From: Mesorhizobium loti
GTDB lineage: Bacteria > Pseudomonadota > Alphaproteobacteria > Rhizobiales > Rhizobiaceae
NCBI GenBank assembly: GCA_014189435.1
Contig: CP050293.1
Span: 1,369,001 to 1,433,000 of the forward strand
Direction: 5' to 3'
DNA length: 64,000 nt
Shown here: positions 25,165-34,078 of the stretch, in pieces
Layout: the number at the start of each line of letters is the position of its first letter
Numbering within the stretch: the first letter of the stretch is position 1
The notes under the pieces: model-generated
What the model saw: the letters and a program-made list of their open reading frames with translations, nothing else
The model's database searches: none
Told to the model about the DNA's origin: nothing
Program-made: the position numbers and the translations under genes

Positions 25165-25441
25165 TCAGGCTCCGGCGGTCTGCGGGCCGATGAAGGCGGC
25201 GATCTCCGTCACCTTGTTGGCGGGGGAAGCCGCCCTCGCGGGCATGTCGCTCGACCATTTCGGCGCTTTCGGCCTCATGCACACAGTAGATCTTGTCGCC
25301 GGCGACATAGGAGGTGAGCCATTTGTAGGGCACGCCGAGCCCGGCAACGACCTCATTGGACTTGACCGAGATTTCCCTGAGCTCATTGGCGCTCAGCCGG
25401 TCGGCGCCTACGATTTCGCGTTCGATGATGAATGTCGGCAT
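25165..25441 (-). pseudogene. DUF4242 (SCO4226-like nickel-binding) gene with one-base frameshift
   Basis: From 25441 the frame reads MPTFIIEREIVGADRLSANE and continues to YVAGDKIYCVHEAESAEMVE and HAREGGFP, a clear DUF4242 protein. It then loses the family ending. The expected continuation ANKVTEIAAFIGPQTAGA with a stop lies in the next frame. The switch falls in a run of five G (25222-25226 on the plus strand); four would restore a protein of about 91 residues. Either the gene has decayed very recently or the base is a sequencing error. Confidence 0.8.
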
Positions 25442-25589
25442 TGTCGGTCTCCGTTGTTGGTTGACGGCCCGATCAATCCGATCGACGTTGGACCTGGTGT
25501 GCCGCCGGCGAAAGAAACAACGCGGGAGCGGTCACACGCTTTGTCCCACGGCGGTGGCGCAAGCCGCATGCGAGGATGGGGCGGCGAGC

Positions 25590-27314
25590 ATGGCGGCGGA
25601 AAAAGTGGGCGGTACGATCAGGCTTCTTGGCGACCCCGCCATCCTCGATGCGAAGGGGCAGAGCCAGCCCGTGCGCGGCCATCAGGCCTGGGCGCTGCTG
25701 GCGCGTGTGGTTCTGGCGCGTGCGCCGCTCGACCGCCGCGCGCTGGCGGTGGAGCTGTTTCCCGAAACCGTCGATCCGCTGGGTTCGCTGCGCTGGTGCC
25801 TGGCCTCGCTGCGCAAGGCGCTCAACAGCAGCGACTGTCTGTATGGTGACCCGATCGAGGGGCGCTTTGCGGGCGATCTGGACATCGACGCGCTACGGCT
25901 CGACCGCGACGATTTCGACATCGAGGCCGCCGGGCCGCTGCTCGGCACGCTGGAGCCTCGTTGCAGCCCGGAATTCGCCACCTGGCTGCTGGTAGAGCGC
26001 GAACGCATCGCCGGCATCGTCGAAGCCCGCATCCGCCAGGAAACGATCCGCGCCATGTCGGTCGAGGATCATGGCCGCGCGACGCGGCTGGCCGAACTTG
26101 GCGTCCGGCGCAACCCCTATGACGAGGGTGCGCACATATTGCTGGTGAAGAGCCTGGCATTGGCCGGACGCTACCAGGCGGCCCTCGACCATGTCGAAGC
26201 GACCGAGGCGGTGTTCGTGGCGGAGCTCGGCGAGAAGCCGTCGGCCGCTTTGCGCAGTGCCGCGCGCCGCACCATCTCCTCGCCGCCCAGCGGGATCTCA
26301 CGCCAGGCCTTCGTCACCTCGCTGATGCAGTCGGGCCTGGCCGCGCTTTCGGCGGGCGCCGTGGATGCCGGCATCGATTGCCTGCGCCGCGCCGTGCGCG
26401 ACGCGGAAAAACACAAGGACGCGCAGCTGACGGCGCGCGCCATGTTCGAGCTTGGCACGGCACTCGTGCATTCGGTCAAAGGCTATGATGACGAAGGCTC
26501 GGTGCTGCTGCGCCAGAGCACGGAACTGGCGCGCCAGGCGGGCAGCGCGGCCATCGCCTCGGCGGGGTTTCGCGAACTCGGCTATGTCGAGGCGCTGGCG
26601 GGGCGACGGCCCTCGGCCGCCACCTATCTGTCGCAGGCGCTGGAATTGGCCGCCGGGGGCGAAAACCTGGCCGGTATTCACGGCGTCATCGGTTTCAACC
26701 TGGTCGACTGGGGCCGGGTCGGCGAGGGGCTCGATCACTACGCGCTGTCGCTGGAGCATGCGCGCTCGGCCGGCAACCGCCGCCGCGAGATCTGGTCGCT
26801 TGGGCTTGGCGGCTGGGGCCTGCTCGCCGCCGACCGGCTGGAGGAGGCCGATCGTTGGCTGGAAGACTGCCTGGCGCTGGTCGAGGAACAGCGCTGGATA
26901 TCATTTCGGCCCTGGCCGGTGGCGGTGCTGAGCGAATCCCGCACCCGCCGGCAGGTGCACCCCGATGATTTGCGTCCCCGGCTGGAGGAGGCCTTCGCGC
27001 TGAGCTGCCAGATGAACGATCCCTGCTGGGAAGGGGCCGTCGCACGCGCGCTGGCGCTGACCTATGCGGCGCAAGACGCATTCGTGCCGGCCATGGAGTG
27101 GCTGGGCGAGGCGCGCCGGCGCTGCATGCGCGACACCGACAGCTATGCCGGGCTGCAGGTGGAGATCCTGGCGAGCCAGGTGGACGTCAATCTGAAGCTG
27201 GACCAGCCTGAGACGGCCGACGCCATCGCGCGCGAATGGCTGGCGCTGGCGGCGCGCACGCATCGCGATGCGCATGTCGTGCGCGCCGCCGCGTTTATCG
27301 CCCAACGCAACTGA
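25590..27314 (+). CDS. BTAD (SARP-like) domain plus TPR regulator
   Basis: A 574-residue protein. The N-terminal 90 residues resemble the OmpR-type winged helix of SARP activators (IRLLGDPAILDAKGQ, RGHQAWALLARVVLARAPLD, ELFPETVDPLGSLRWCLASL). Then comes a bacterial transcriptional activation domain (about 95-240, with YDEGAHILLVKSLALAGRYQ and AELGEKPS). The rest is TPR-like helical repeats (about 255-560). Several in-frame codons lie upstream; Met 25590 is chosen because the winged helix starts there. It is divergent from the DUF4242/secreted-protein genes and is a candidate regulator of them. Confidence 0.8.
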   Translation: MAAEKVGGTIRLLGDPAILDAKGQSQPVRGHQAWALLARVVLARAPLDRRALAVELFPETVDPLGSLRWCLASLRKALNSSDCLYGDPIEGRFAGDLDIDALRLDRDDFDIEAAGPLLGTLEPRCSPEFATWLLVERERIAGIVEARIRQETIRAMSVEDHGRATRLAELGVRRNPYDEGAHILLVKSLALAGRYQAALDHVEATEAVFVAELGEKPSAALRSAARRTISSPPSGISRQAFVTSLMQSGLAALSAGAVDAGIDCLRRAVRDAEKHKDAQLTARAMFELGTALVHSVKGYDDEGSVLLRQSTELARQAGSAAIASAGFRELGYVEALAGRRPSAATYLSQALELAAGGENLAGIHGVIGFNLVDWGRVGEGLDHYALSLEHARSAGNRRREIWSLGLGGWGLLAADRLEEADRWLEDCLALVEEQRWISFRPWPVAVLSESRTRRQVHPDDLRPRLEEAFALSCQMNDPCWEGAVARALALTYAAQDAFVPAMEWLGEARRRCMRDTDSYAGLQVEILASQVDVNLKLDQPETADAIAREWLALAARTHRDAHVVRAAAFIAQRN

Positions 27315-27334
27315 CGCTACCGCGACACCCTGTT

Positions 27335-27357
27335 CAGGCAGCGCATCGCGCTGCCTG
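27335..27357. terminator. Bidirectional hairpin
   Basis: CAGGCAGCGC (27335-27344) and GCGCTGCCTG (27348-27357) around ATC, between the convergent BTAD-TPR and cytochrome genes. Confidence 0.6.
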
Positions 27358-27368
27358 CGCTCAAGGCT

Positions 27369-28673
27369 TCATTGCATCCGCGCCTTGGCCACATCGGCCG
27401 GCGTGATCGCCGATTGCTTGCCGCCGAAATGTGCCAGGACATAGTTGCCGAGCGCCGCGATCTCGACGTTCGAATAGGCGTTGGCGAAGGCAGGCATCGC
27501 CTGTGCGCCCGTTGCCGTCGTCATATGCGCACCCTTGAGAATGACCTGGATAAGATTGGTCCCGTCGGGGTCGTTGACCGTGCGGCTGCCGCGCAGCGCG
27601 GCATAGGGCGTCTGCAGCCCTTCGCCGTTCCAGCCGTGGCAACTGGCGCAGGCGCCCTGGAACAGCTTCAGGCCAAGCCCGCCTTGCGCGGCCGCGTCGC
27701 CCGACGGCGCATAGGCAGTCGACGCCTTGAGCGTGGCCGGTTCGGCCTCGACGATCGCCTGGTCGCTGCTGACCTGCGGCGGCACGGTTTTCACATAGGC
27801 GACGATCGCCTTGATGTCTTCGGGCGTCAGGTGGCGCAGGCTGTAGTCCACCGCTTCACCCATGCTGCCCGTCGGCGAACCGCGACCTTCCGCATGGCCT
27901 TTGGAGAGGTAGTCAAACAGCTGTTCGTCGGTCCAGTTGCCGATGCCCGTGCGCTTGTCAGAACTGACATTGTAGGCCTTCCAGCCCTGCAGTTCCGCGC
28001 CGGCGAAGGTCTTGCCGCTGTCGAGCGCATAGAAAACATTGCGCGGCGTGTGGCATTCGCCGCAATGCGCCATCGCCTCGACCAGATAGGCGCCACGGTT
28101 CCATTCCGCGCTCTCGCTCGTGTTCGGCTGCAAGGCACCGCCGGGAACAAAAAGCAGGTTCCAGAACCGCATGACATAGCGCTGGTTGAACGGGAAGGTG
28201 AGGTCGTTCCTAGGCGCATCCGCGTGCACCGCAGGCAGGCTGAAGAGATAGGCCTTGATGGCCAGCGCGTCTTCCGTCGTCATCCGCGCATAGGCGGCAT
28301 AGGGAAAGGCCGGATAGAGATTGTGGCCTTGCCTGTCGATGCCCTGATGCAAGGCGCGCACGAACTCGGCGTCGCTCCAGTCGCCGATGCCTGTTTCCTT
28401 GTCGGGAGTGATATTGGGCGCGTAGAGCGTGCCGAATGGCAGCTTGAAGGCGAGGCCGCCAGCATAGGGCTTGCCGCCCGATGTGGTGTGGCAGGCGACG
28501 CAATCGGCCGCGCGCGCCAGATACTCACCGCGATCGATCAGCGCCTGCCCGGTCGGCAGTGCGGCCTGCGCCGCGGACACGTCCGGCAGTGACGCCGGCT
28601 TGAACAGGAACACCGCGACGGCAGCAGCAATGACCACCGCTGCGGCGAGAATGATGAGGCCCAGTCGTTTCAT
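27369..28673 (-). CDS. Tri-haem cytochrome c subunit of a periplasmic dehydrogenase
   Basis: A 434-residue membrane-anchored cytochrome. One N-terminal transmembrane helix (LIILAAAVVIAAAVAVFLF) is followed by three c-type haem domains with CVACH (58-62), CGECH (near 205) and CASCH (near 350). The layout matches the cytochrome subunit of alcohol and aldehyde dehydrogenases and of molybdenum hydroxylases exported by Tat. It would pass electrons from the molybdenum subunit to ubiquinone or a terminal oxidase. It starts 2 bp after the molybdenum-subunit stop and is last in a three-gene operon. Confidence 0.88.
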   Translation of the reverse strand: MKRLGLIILAAAVVIAAAVAVFLFKPASLPDVSAAQAALPTGQALIDRGEYLARAADCVACHTTSGGKPYAGGLAFKLPFGTLYAPNITPDKETGIGDWSDAEFVRALHQGIDRQGHNLYPAFPYAAYARMTTEDALAIKAYLFSLPAVHADAPRNDLTFPFNQRYVMRFWNLLFVPGGALQPNTSESAEWNRGAYLVEAMAHCGECHTPRNVFYALDSGKTFAGAELQGWKAYNVSSDKRTGIGNWTDEQLFDYLSKGHAEGRGSPTGSMGEAVDYSLRHLTPEDIKAIVAYVKTVPPQVSSDQAIVEAEPATLKASTAYAPSGDAAAQGGLGLKLFQGACASCHGWNGEGLQTPYAALRGSRTVNDPDGTNLIQVILKGAHMTTATGAQAMPAFANAYSNVEIAALGNYVLAHFGGKQSAITPADVAKARMQ

Positions 28674-28675
28674 CG

Positions 28676-30880
28676 TTACGCCGCCTCGGGTTCGGATTCG
28701 CCGGTTTCCCCTGATGTCGCCAGCGCCGCCAGTACGGGCACGCTGAGCGGCGGCATCATCGAGACACTGGTCTTGTCGGCGCCGTCGCTCTTCAACTGGT
28801 TGCGGTCGAAGGGCAGGCTGCGCAGGCGCTTGCCTGTCGCGGCGAAGATCGCATTGGCAAGGACGGGGGCGGCCGAGACGGTTGCCGTCTCGCCGATGCC
28901 ACCGGGGGATTCCAGGCTCTTGACGTGATAGACCTCGATCTTGGGCGCCTCGTTGTTGCGCAGGATCCGGTAGTCGTGAAAATTGCTCTGGTCGACGCGG
29001 CCATTGGTGAACGTTATGCCGCTGTAGAGCGCGGCGGAGAGACCGAAGATCAGTCCGCCTTCGATCTGGGCCTCGACGGTGTTGGGATTGATGGCAATGC
29101 CGCAATCCACCGCCACCACGGCCCGATGCAGCGTGATCTCGCCGGCTGACGAAACCGAGATTTCCAGCACCGCGGCCATATAGCTGCCGAAGGCATCGTG
29201 CAGCGCGATGCCGCGTCCAGAGCCGGCCGGAAGCGGGGTGCCCCAGCCGGATTTTTCGGCCACCAGTTCCAGCACGCCCGCCGCGCGCGGCTGGTTCTTC
29301 GTCAGCGCCCGGCGATACTCGACAGGATCCTTGCCTGCCGCATGGGCGAGCTCGTCCATGAAGCTTTCGACCACGAAGACATTGTGCGTGGAACCGACGC
29401 CGCGCCACCAGGTGATCGGCACCGGCGGATCCTGGCGCACCCAGTCGACCTGGATGACCGGCAGGTCATAGGGCGGCTTGACCGCGCCTTCGACGGCGTC
29501 GTCATCGAGCTTGTCGTCCGGCCAGCCGCCGGGAATGTAGTTGCCCAGGACCGAGCCGCCGGCGACATGGTCGATCCAGACCGTCGGCAGGCCATCCGGG
29601 CCGAGGCCGGCGGAGATGCGGTCGTAGTAGGCGGGCCGGTAGAGATCGTGCTGAATGTCCTCCTCGCGGGTCCAGATCACCTTGACCGGATAGCTCACCT
29701 GCTTGGCGATGGCCACGGCCTGCGCGACCGATTCAGCCACCAGCCTGCGGCCGAAGCCGCCACCGATCAGATGGTTGTGGACGATGATCTTGTCGAGCGG
29801 AAACCCGGTGACCTGCGCGGCTCCGGCCTGCGCCTGCGTCGGTACCTGCGTGCCGACCCAGATCTCGCATTCGTCGGCGCGCACATGCACCACGCAGTTG
29901 ATCGGCTCCATCGGCGCATGGGCGAGGAACGGCAGTTGGTAGATCGCCTCGACCGTCTTGGAAGCGGCTTTCAGCTTGCCTTCGACGTCGCCTTCCTTGC
30001 GCGCCATGATCGGTGTCTTGTGCTCGGACGCTGTCTTCAGGGCGGCCATGATATCGGCGCTGCCGAGCTTGGCGTTGGCGCCATCGTTCCAGGTGATGTC
30101 GAGCGCTTCGAGCCCCTTCTTGGCGGCCCAGAAGTGATCGCCGATGACGGCCACCGCGTTGGGCAGGCGCACGATGTCGCGCACGCCGGGGATGGCGCGC
30201 GCGGCCTTCTCGTCGACATCCTGCAGCGTGCCGCCGAGGACCGGGCAAGCGGATACGGTCGCCACCTTCATGTCGGGCACGCGCACGTCGATGCCGTAGA
30301 CCACCGCGCCATTGACCTTGCCTGCCGTGTCGACCCTGCGCAGCGATTTGCCGATCAGTTCGAAATCGCTGGGATCCTTGAGCTTGACGTCGGTCGGCAC
30401 GGCCTGCTTGCCCGCCGCATCGGCGAGCGCGCCATAGGCAAGCTGCCTGCCAGTCGGCTGGTGCGTGACCACGCCAAGCTTGGCCACGCATTCCGACACC
30501 GGAACCGACCATTGCGCCGCCGCCGCCGCAACCAGCATCATGCGCGCCGTGGCGCCCGCCTTGCGCAGCGACTCCCAGGTGGCGCGCATAGAGGTGGAAC
30601 CGCCCGTCGCCTGGCCGCCAAGGGCCGCGGTGGCGTAGAGTTTGTCGTTGGGCGGCGCGTCGACGACGCTCACCTGGTCAAGGCCGACTTCCAGTTCCTC
30701 GGCGATCAGTGTGGCTTCGCCGGTGTGGGTGCCCTGTCCCATCTCGATGTTGGGAAGGATGAGCGTGATCTTGCCGTCGGTGCCGATGCGGATGAAAGCA
30801 TCGGGTGAAAAGGCCGCGGTGACGTCGCCCGCCACGGGCTCCGTGGCGGCAAGGGTGGGTTTCACCCCGGCGCCAAGCAA
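28676..30880 (-). CDS. Molybdopterin-binding large subunit of a xanthine-dehydrogenase-family hydroxylase (IorB-like)
   Basis: The open frame encodes 734 residues of an IorB/aldehyde-oxidoreductase-type subunit: NIEMGQGTHTGEATLIAEEL, GQATGGSTS, PITWWRGVGSTHN, and GGIGETATVSAAPVLANAIF with the catalytic-Glu motif. The annotated start at 30880 is a TTG and cannot be the true one. In the same frame just upstream lies a twin-arginine signal, SRRAFLQGGGLLLGFALLGA, but no start codon precedes it. The ATG at 30983, with AGGAG 20 bp after the preceding gene, is one base out of frame across a six-G run (30959-30964). Five G would give a full Tat-exported protein of about 768 residues. The natural substrate is unknown. 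Confidence 0.85.
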   Translation of the reverse strand: MLGAGVKPTLAATEPVAGDVTAAFSPDAFIRIGTDGKITLILPNIEMGQGTHTGEATLIAEELEVGLDQVSVVDAPPNDKLYATAALGGQATGGSTSMRATWESLRKAGATARMMLVAAAAAQWSVPVSECVAKLGVVTHQPTGRQLAYGALADAAGKQAVPTDVKLKDPSDFELIGKSLRRVDTAGKVNGAVVYGIDVRVPDMKVATVSACPVLGGTLQDVDEKAARAIPGVRDIVRLPNAVAVIGDHFWAAKKGLEALDITWNDGANAKLGSADIMAALKTASEHKTPIMARKEGDVEGKLKAASKTVEAIYQLPFLAHAPMEPINCVVHVRADECEIWVGTQVPTQAQAGAAQVTGFPLDKIIVHNHLIGGGFGRRLVAESVAQAVAIAKQVSYPVKVIWTREEDIQHDLYRPAYYDRISAGLGPDGLPTVWIDHVAGGSVLGNYIPGGWPDDKLDDDAVEGAVKPPYDLPVIQVDWVRQDPPVPITWWRGVGSTHNVFVVESFMDELAHAAGKDPVEYRRALTKNQPRAAGVLELVAEKSGWGTPLPAGSGRGIALHDAFGSYMAAVLEISVSSAGEITLHRAVVAVDCGIAINPNTVEAQIEGGLIFGLSAALYSGITFTNGRVDQSNFHDYRILRNNEAPKIEVYHVKSLESPGGIGETATVSAAPVLANAIFAATGKRLRSLPFDRNQLKSDGADKTSVSMMPPLSVPVLAALATSGETGESEPEAA

Positions 30881-31002
30881 AGCGAACCCCAGCAGCAGAC
30901 CGCCGCCTTGCAGGAAGGCACGACGAGAGGCGCCGGTTTGCGGGGAGGGGCCTGTCTTGGGGGGAGGAGAATGGCTTGCTCATGCTGGCTGTCTCCTCGT
31001 CC

Positions 31003-31455
31003 TCAGGCCTTGGCGGCCTGTTTTATGGCCGCTCTTATTCGCGTGTAGGTGCCGCACCGGCAGATATTGCCGGACATGGCCGCATCGATGTCGCTGTCGC
31101 TCGGATCGGGATTGCGTTCCAGCAGCGCCGAGGCCGACATGATCTGCCCGGACTGGCAATAGCCGCATTGGATGACCTCGAGGTCGAGCCATGCCTGCTG
31201 CACTTTCTTTCCACCAGCGGTCGCACCGATCGCCTCGATGGTGGTGACACGCCGCGTGCCGACAGAGGCGATGGGCAGGACACAGGAACGGACGGGCTGG
31301 CCATCGAGCTGCACCGTGCAGGCGCCGCACTGGGCGATGCCGCATCCGAACTTGGTGCCGGTCAGGCCAATGACATCGCGCAGCACCCATAGAAGCGGCA
31401 TATCTTCGGGCACGTCGACGCTGCGATCCTCACCGTTCACATTCAGGGCAATCAT
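31003..31455 (-). CDS. 2Fe-2S subunit of the molybdenum hydroxylase (IorA-like)
   Basis: A 150-residue electron-transfer subunit with two 2Fe-2S clusters. The plant-type N-terminal site is Cys38, Cys43, Cys46 and Cys58 ([16 protein letters not shown]). The C-terminal four-helix site is Cys97, Cys100, Cys132 and Cys134 ([17 protein letters not shown]). It is first in the operon, followed after 20 bp by the molybdenum subunit and then by the cytochrome. The Met at 31455 begins the ferredoxin fold, so longer frames are rejected. It would relay electrons from the pterin to the cytochrome. Confidence 0.9.
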   Translation of the reverse strand: MIALNVNGEDRSVDVPEDMPLLWVLRDVIGLTGTKFGCGIAQCGACTVQLDGQPVRSCVLPIASVGTRRVTTIEAIGATAGGKKVQQAWLDLEVIQCGYCQSGQIMSASALLERNPDPSDSDIDAAMSGNICRCGTYTRIRAAIKQAAKA

Positions 31456-31628
31456 CGGCCGCTCCTTCTTGTCCCGATCTCGGCTCACTAGGCACATTTT
31501 GGCGAGATCAGTCCAATCAAATGGTTCTTGATCCGATAGCGGCAAGGGAGCGGCCGTTTTTCTCATGCGGCCGCAAGCCGGTCCTGCGTCGCGGTCGCCT
31601 TGGCGCGCAGAGCTCCAACGATCCGTCG

Positions 31629-33071
31629 CTACCGCAACACCCCACCCAGCCTGACGGTCGCAGCCATCAATTCCTCGTCCGAAAAACCGGAAAAGCCCAG
31701 CACCAGGCCTTGCCGGGGCGGACCGTCGATGAACATCGAGGAGAGGGCACGGGCGCCGATACCAGCCGCTTTCGCCGCCTCGACGATCGCGGTGTCAGGG
31801 CCGGCGCCCTTCAGCGTCGCCATCAGGTGCAGCCCCTGTTCGGGCACTGTCACATCGAGGGCGTTGCCGCAATGCGCCTCGAGGCCGGCGACCAGCACGT
31901 CGCGGGCGGCCTGGACGCGGCGGCGCACGCGCCTGAGATGCGCGGCGAAATGGCCTTCGTTCAACAGGTCGGTCAGCGCACCTTCGGCCAGTGTCGAGGG
32001 AAAGCGGTCGGAGCGCGCCCTGACCGCCATGACGGCATCGAGCAACGCCTCCGGAACCACGACGTAGCCGATGCGCAGGCCGGGGAAGAGCACCTTGGAG
32101 AAGGTGCCGAGATAGGCGACGCGGCCCGAGCCGTCCATGCCCTGCAGCGAGGTCAGCGGCGGGCCGGCATAGCGGAACTCGCTGTCGTAATCGTCCTCGA
32201 AGATCCAGGCATCGTTGCGCCGCGCCCAGTCGAGCAAAGCTAGGCGGCGGCGCATCGTCATCGTCACGCCGAGCGGATATTGATGCGAGGGCGTGACATA
32301 GGCAGCGCGCGCTTTCGGGCACAGGCTTTCGCCGATCTCGGGATCGAGCCCTTCCGCGTCGACCGGCACGCCAAAAACCCTGGCGCCACTGCCGGCGAGT
32401 ACTGCATGCGCCATGGGATAACAAGGGTTTTCGATCCAGACGGCTTCGCCGGGGCGAAGGGAGGCGCGCGCCAGGAGATCGAGCCCCTGCTGCGTGCCCG
32501 AGGTCAGCACGATCTGGCCGGCATCGCAGCGCACGCCGCGCGCGGTCCTTAGATAGGTTGCGATCGCGCTGCGCAGCGGCAGGCCGCCGCGCGGATCGCC
32601 ATAGCGGAAATGCTCCGGCCCGGGGCGGGCGAGGTGGCGCGACAGAAGGATGCGGAACACATCGAGCGTGCGCGGATCGGACACCGCCACGCCAAGGCCG
32701 CAAGGCAGCGCGGTCGCCGCGTCGATCTCCGGTGGACGCGGCTTGGTCAGCGTCACCGGCAGATGCGGCACGTCAGGCGCGACGAAGGTTCCCGCGCCCA
32801 CTTTGGCGACGGCGAAGCCTTCCGAGATCAGCATTTCGAAACAGGCGACTGCGGCCGAGCGCGACAGGCCGAAGCGCCGTGCCAGATCGCGGGTGGTCGG
32901 CAGCTTGGCGCCGGCGGCGAGCGCGCCGGTCTCGATCAGCCGCCGCAGCGCCGCATAAAGTTCGCGGCTGCGTGGCCCGTCGCCCGGCAGGACAGGGATC
33001 AGCGCCGACCAATCCGGCAGATTGGTCTGAATTTTGTTGCCCCGATTGGTTCTTTTGTCGACCAATGTCAT
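31629..33071 (-). CDS. MocR/PdxR-type GntR regulator with aminotransferase domain
   Basis: A 480-residue protein. The N-terminal GntR winged helix (about 20-95: [40 protein letters not shown]) is fused to a fold-type I aminotransferase domain with the PLP Lys in [15 protein letters not shown] and the Tyr-containing [10 protein letters not shown]. MocR proteins sense PLP or a PLP adduct and often control vitamin B6 or amino-acid genes. It is divergent from a pyridoxamine-phosphate-oxidase-like gene, with only 30 bp between the starts. Four ATTGGT/ACCAAT half-sites lie inside its first 22 codons. Confidence 0.87.
   Translation of the reverse strand: MTLVDKRTNRGNKIQTNLPDWSALIPVLPGDGPRSRELYAALRRLIETGALAAGAKLPTTRDLARRFGLSRSAAVACFEMLISEGFAVAKVGAGTFVAPDVPHLPVTLTKPRPPEIDAATALPCGLGVAVSDPRTLDVFRILLSRHLARPGPEHFRYGDPRGGLPLRSAIATYLRTARGVRCDAGQIVLTSGTQQGLDLLARASLRPGEAVWIENPCYPMAHAVLAGSGARVFGVPVDAEGLDPEIGESLCPKARAAYVTPSHQYPLGVTMTMRRRLALLDWARRNDAWIFEDDYDSEFRYAGPPLTSLQGMDGSGRVAYLGTFSKVLFPGLRIGYVVVPEALLDAVMAVRARSDRFPSTLAEGALTDLLNEGHFAAHLRRVRRRVQAARDVLVAGLEAHCGNALDVTVPEQGLHLMATLKGAGPDTAIVEAAKAAGIGARALSSMFIDGPPRQGLVLGFSGFSDEELMAATVRLGGVLR
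33007..33066. promoter_or_regulatory. Four ATTGGT/ACCAAT half-sites, probable MocR operator
   Basis: GACCAAT (33007-33013) and ATTGGTC (33021-33027) form a perfect palindrome with a 7-bp spacer. ATTGGT (33045-33050) and ACCAAT (33061-33066) form another with a 10-bp spacer. Both lie in the 5' end of the MocR coding frame, just upstream of the divergent gene at 33101, so binding would affect both genes. Confidence 0.65.
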
Positions 33072-33100
33072 GGCGCATGGTTGGCAGACACCAGACAAGG

Positions 33101-33829
33101 ATGCAAGCCGTGAACGATAGCGTCGCCAGTTTTCCGACCACCAAGCGCAACCGGGTAAAGCGCCGTCATGACCGTGGCAGCTACGACCACGCCTCGGTGT
33201 TCGCGGTGCTGGATGCCGGGCTGCTCTGCCACGTCGCCTTCACATTCGACGGTCAGCCCTATTGCACGCCGACCATTCACTGGCGCGAGGATGACATGCT
33301 GTACTGGCACGGCTCGTCGGCCAGCCGCATGCTGCGCCAACTGCGCGGCGGCGCGCCGGCGTGTCTGACGGTGTCGCATCTCGACGGGCTGGTGCTGGCG
33401 CGCTCGGGCTTCAACCATTCGGCCAATTACCGCTCGGCGATGTGTTTCGGCACGGCGCACATCATCGATGAGCCGCAGGAGAAGCTTAAGGCGCTGGCCG
33501 GTGTGGTCGATCGCTTTTATCCCGGCCGGACCGCGACCTTGCGGCCGATTTCGGCGCAGGAAGCCAAGGCGACGACGGTCATCGGCATGCGCATCGAAGA
33601 GGCATCGGCAAAAGTGCGCGCCAAGGGCGTCGCCGACGACGAGGAGGATTACGGGCATCCGGTGTGGGCCGGCGTCATCCCGGTGCGGATGGTGGTCGGG
33701 GCCGCCGAGCCGTGCCCGAGGCTGCTGCCTGGTATGGAGCGGCCGCGGAACCTGGCTGGCTATGCGGAGGGTGAGCGGCTCGATGAGGCGCTGACGCAGG
33801 CGCAGCTGGTTTATGAGGGTGGGCGTTAG
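33101..33829 (+). CDS. Pyridoxamine 5'-phosphate oxidase-family flavin-binding protein
   Basis: A 242-residue split-barrel protein with KRNRVKRRHDRGSYDHASVF, CHVAFTFDGQPYCTPTIHWR and LYWHGSSASRMLRQLRGGAP. This is the FMN-binding pattern of the nitroimidazole-resistance-like/PNPOx group. It may be a flavin- or haem-linked reductase rather than true PdxH, because the canonical PLP-binding C-terminus is not obvious. A GTG at 33110 with AAGG upstream is an alternative start. It is divergent from the MocR gene and almost certainly controlled by it. Confidence 0.83.
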   Translation: MQAVNDSVASFPTTKRNRVKRRHDRGSYDHASVFAVLDAGLLCHVAFTFDGQPYCTPTIHWREDDMLYWHGSSASRMLRQLRGGAPACLTVSHLDGLVLARSGFNHSANYRSAMCFGTAHIIDEPQEKLKALAGVVDRFYPGRTATLRPISAQEAKATTVIGMRIEEASAKVRAKGVADDEEDYGHPVWAGVIPVRMVVGAAEPCPRLLPGMERPRNLAGYAEGERLDEALTQAQLVYEGGR

Positions 33830-33841
33830 TCTGCGAGGCTG

Positions 33842-34021
33842 GCGCTGCCCCTCATTGTCCTGCCGGACATTTCTCCCCGTATAGTGACGGGGAGAAAGAG
33901 GCAGCTGCGATGCCGGCGTATATTCTGCAACGCTGGCAGTTGGCGAAATCATCGATGACGGGGTCCTTCTCCCCGTCACTATACGGGGAGAAGATGCCGG
34001 CAGGCAGATGAGGGGCAGCGC
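33842..34021. repeat. Palindromic intergenic repeat with arms of about 50 bp
   Basis: The left arm (GCGCTGCCCCTCATTGTCCT...) and right arm (...CAGGCAGATGAGGGGCAGCG) are near-complementary. Both contain CTCCCCGTATAGTGACGGGGA or its complement. Same family as 15019-15177. Confidence 0.7.
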
Positions 34022-34078
34022 CGCCGCAGCCAATCGGAGTGGCTTGCCGCTGCCAGCGCCTCGCGATATCTCGACGCC

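Noticed and set aside
24542..25441. Single 299-residue gene joining DUF4242 and the secreted protein
   Set aside because: The link region is out-of-frame DUF4242 DNA and a leader; a signal peptide starts at 25078, so these are two genes.
29198..30808. 536-codon open frame antisense to the molybdenum subunit
   Set aside because: GC-rich shadow frame; low-complexity product and the opposite strand has unmistakable family motifs.
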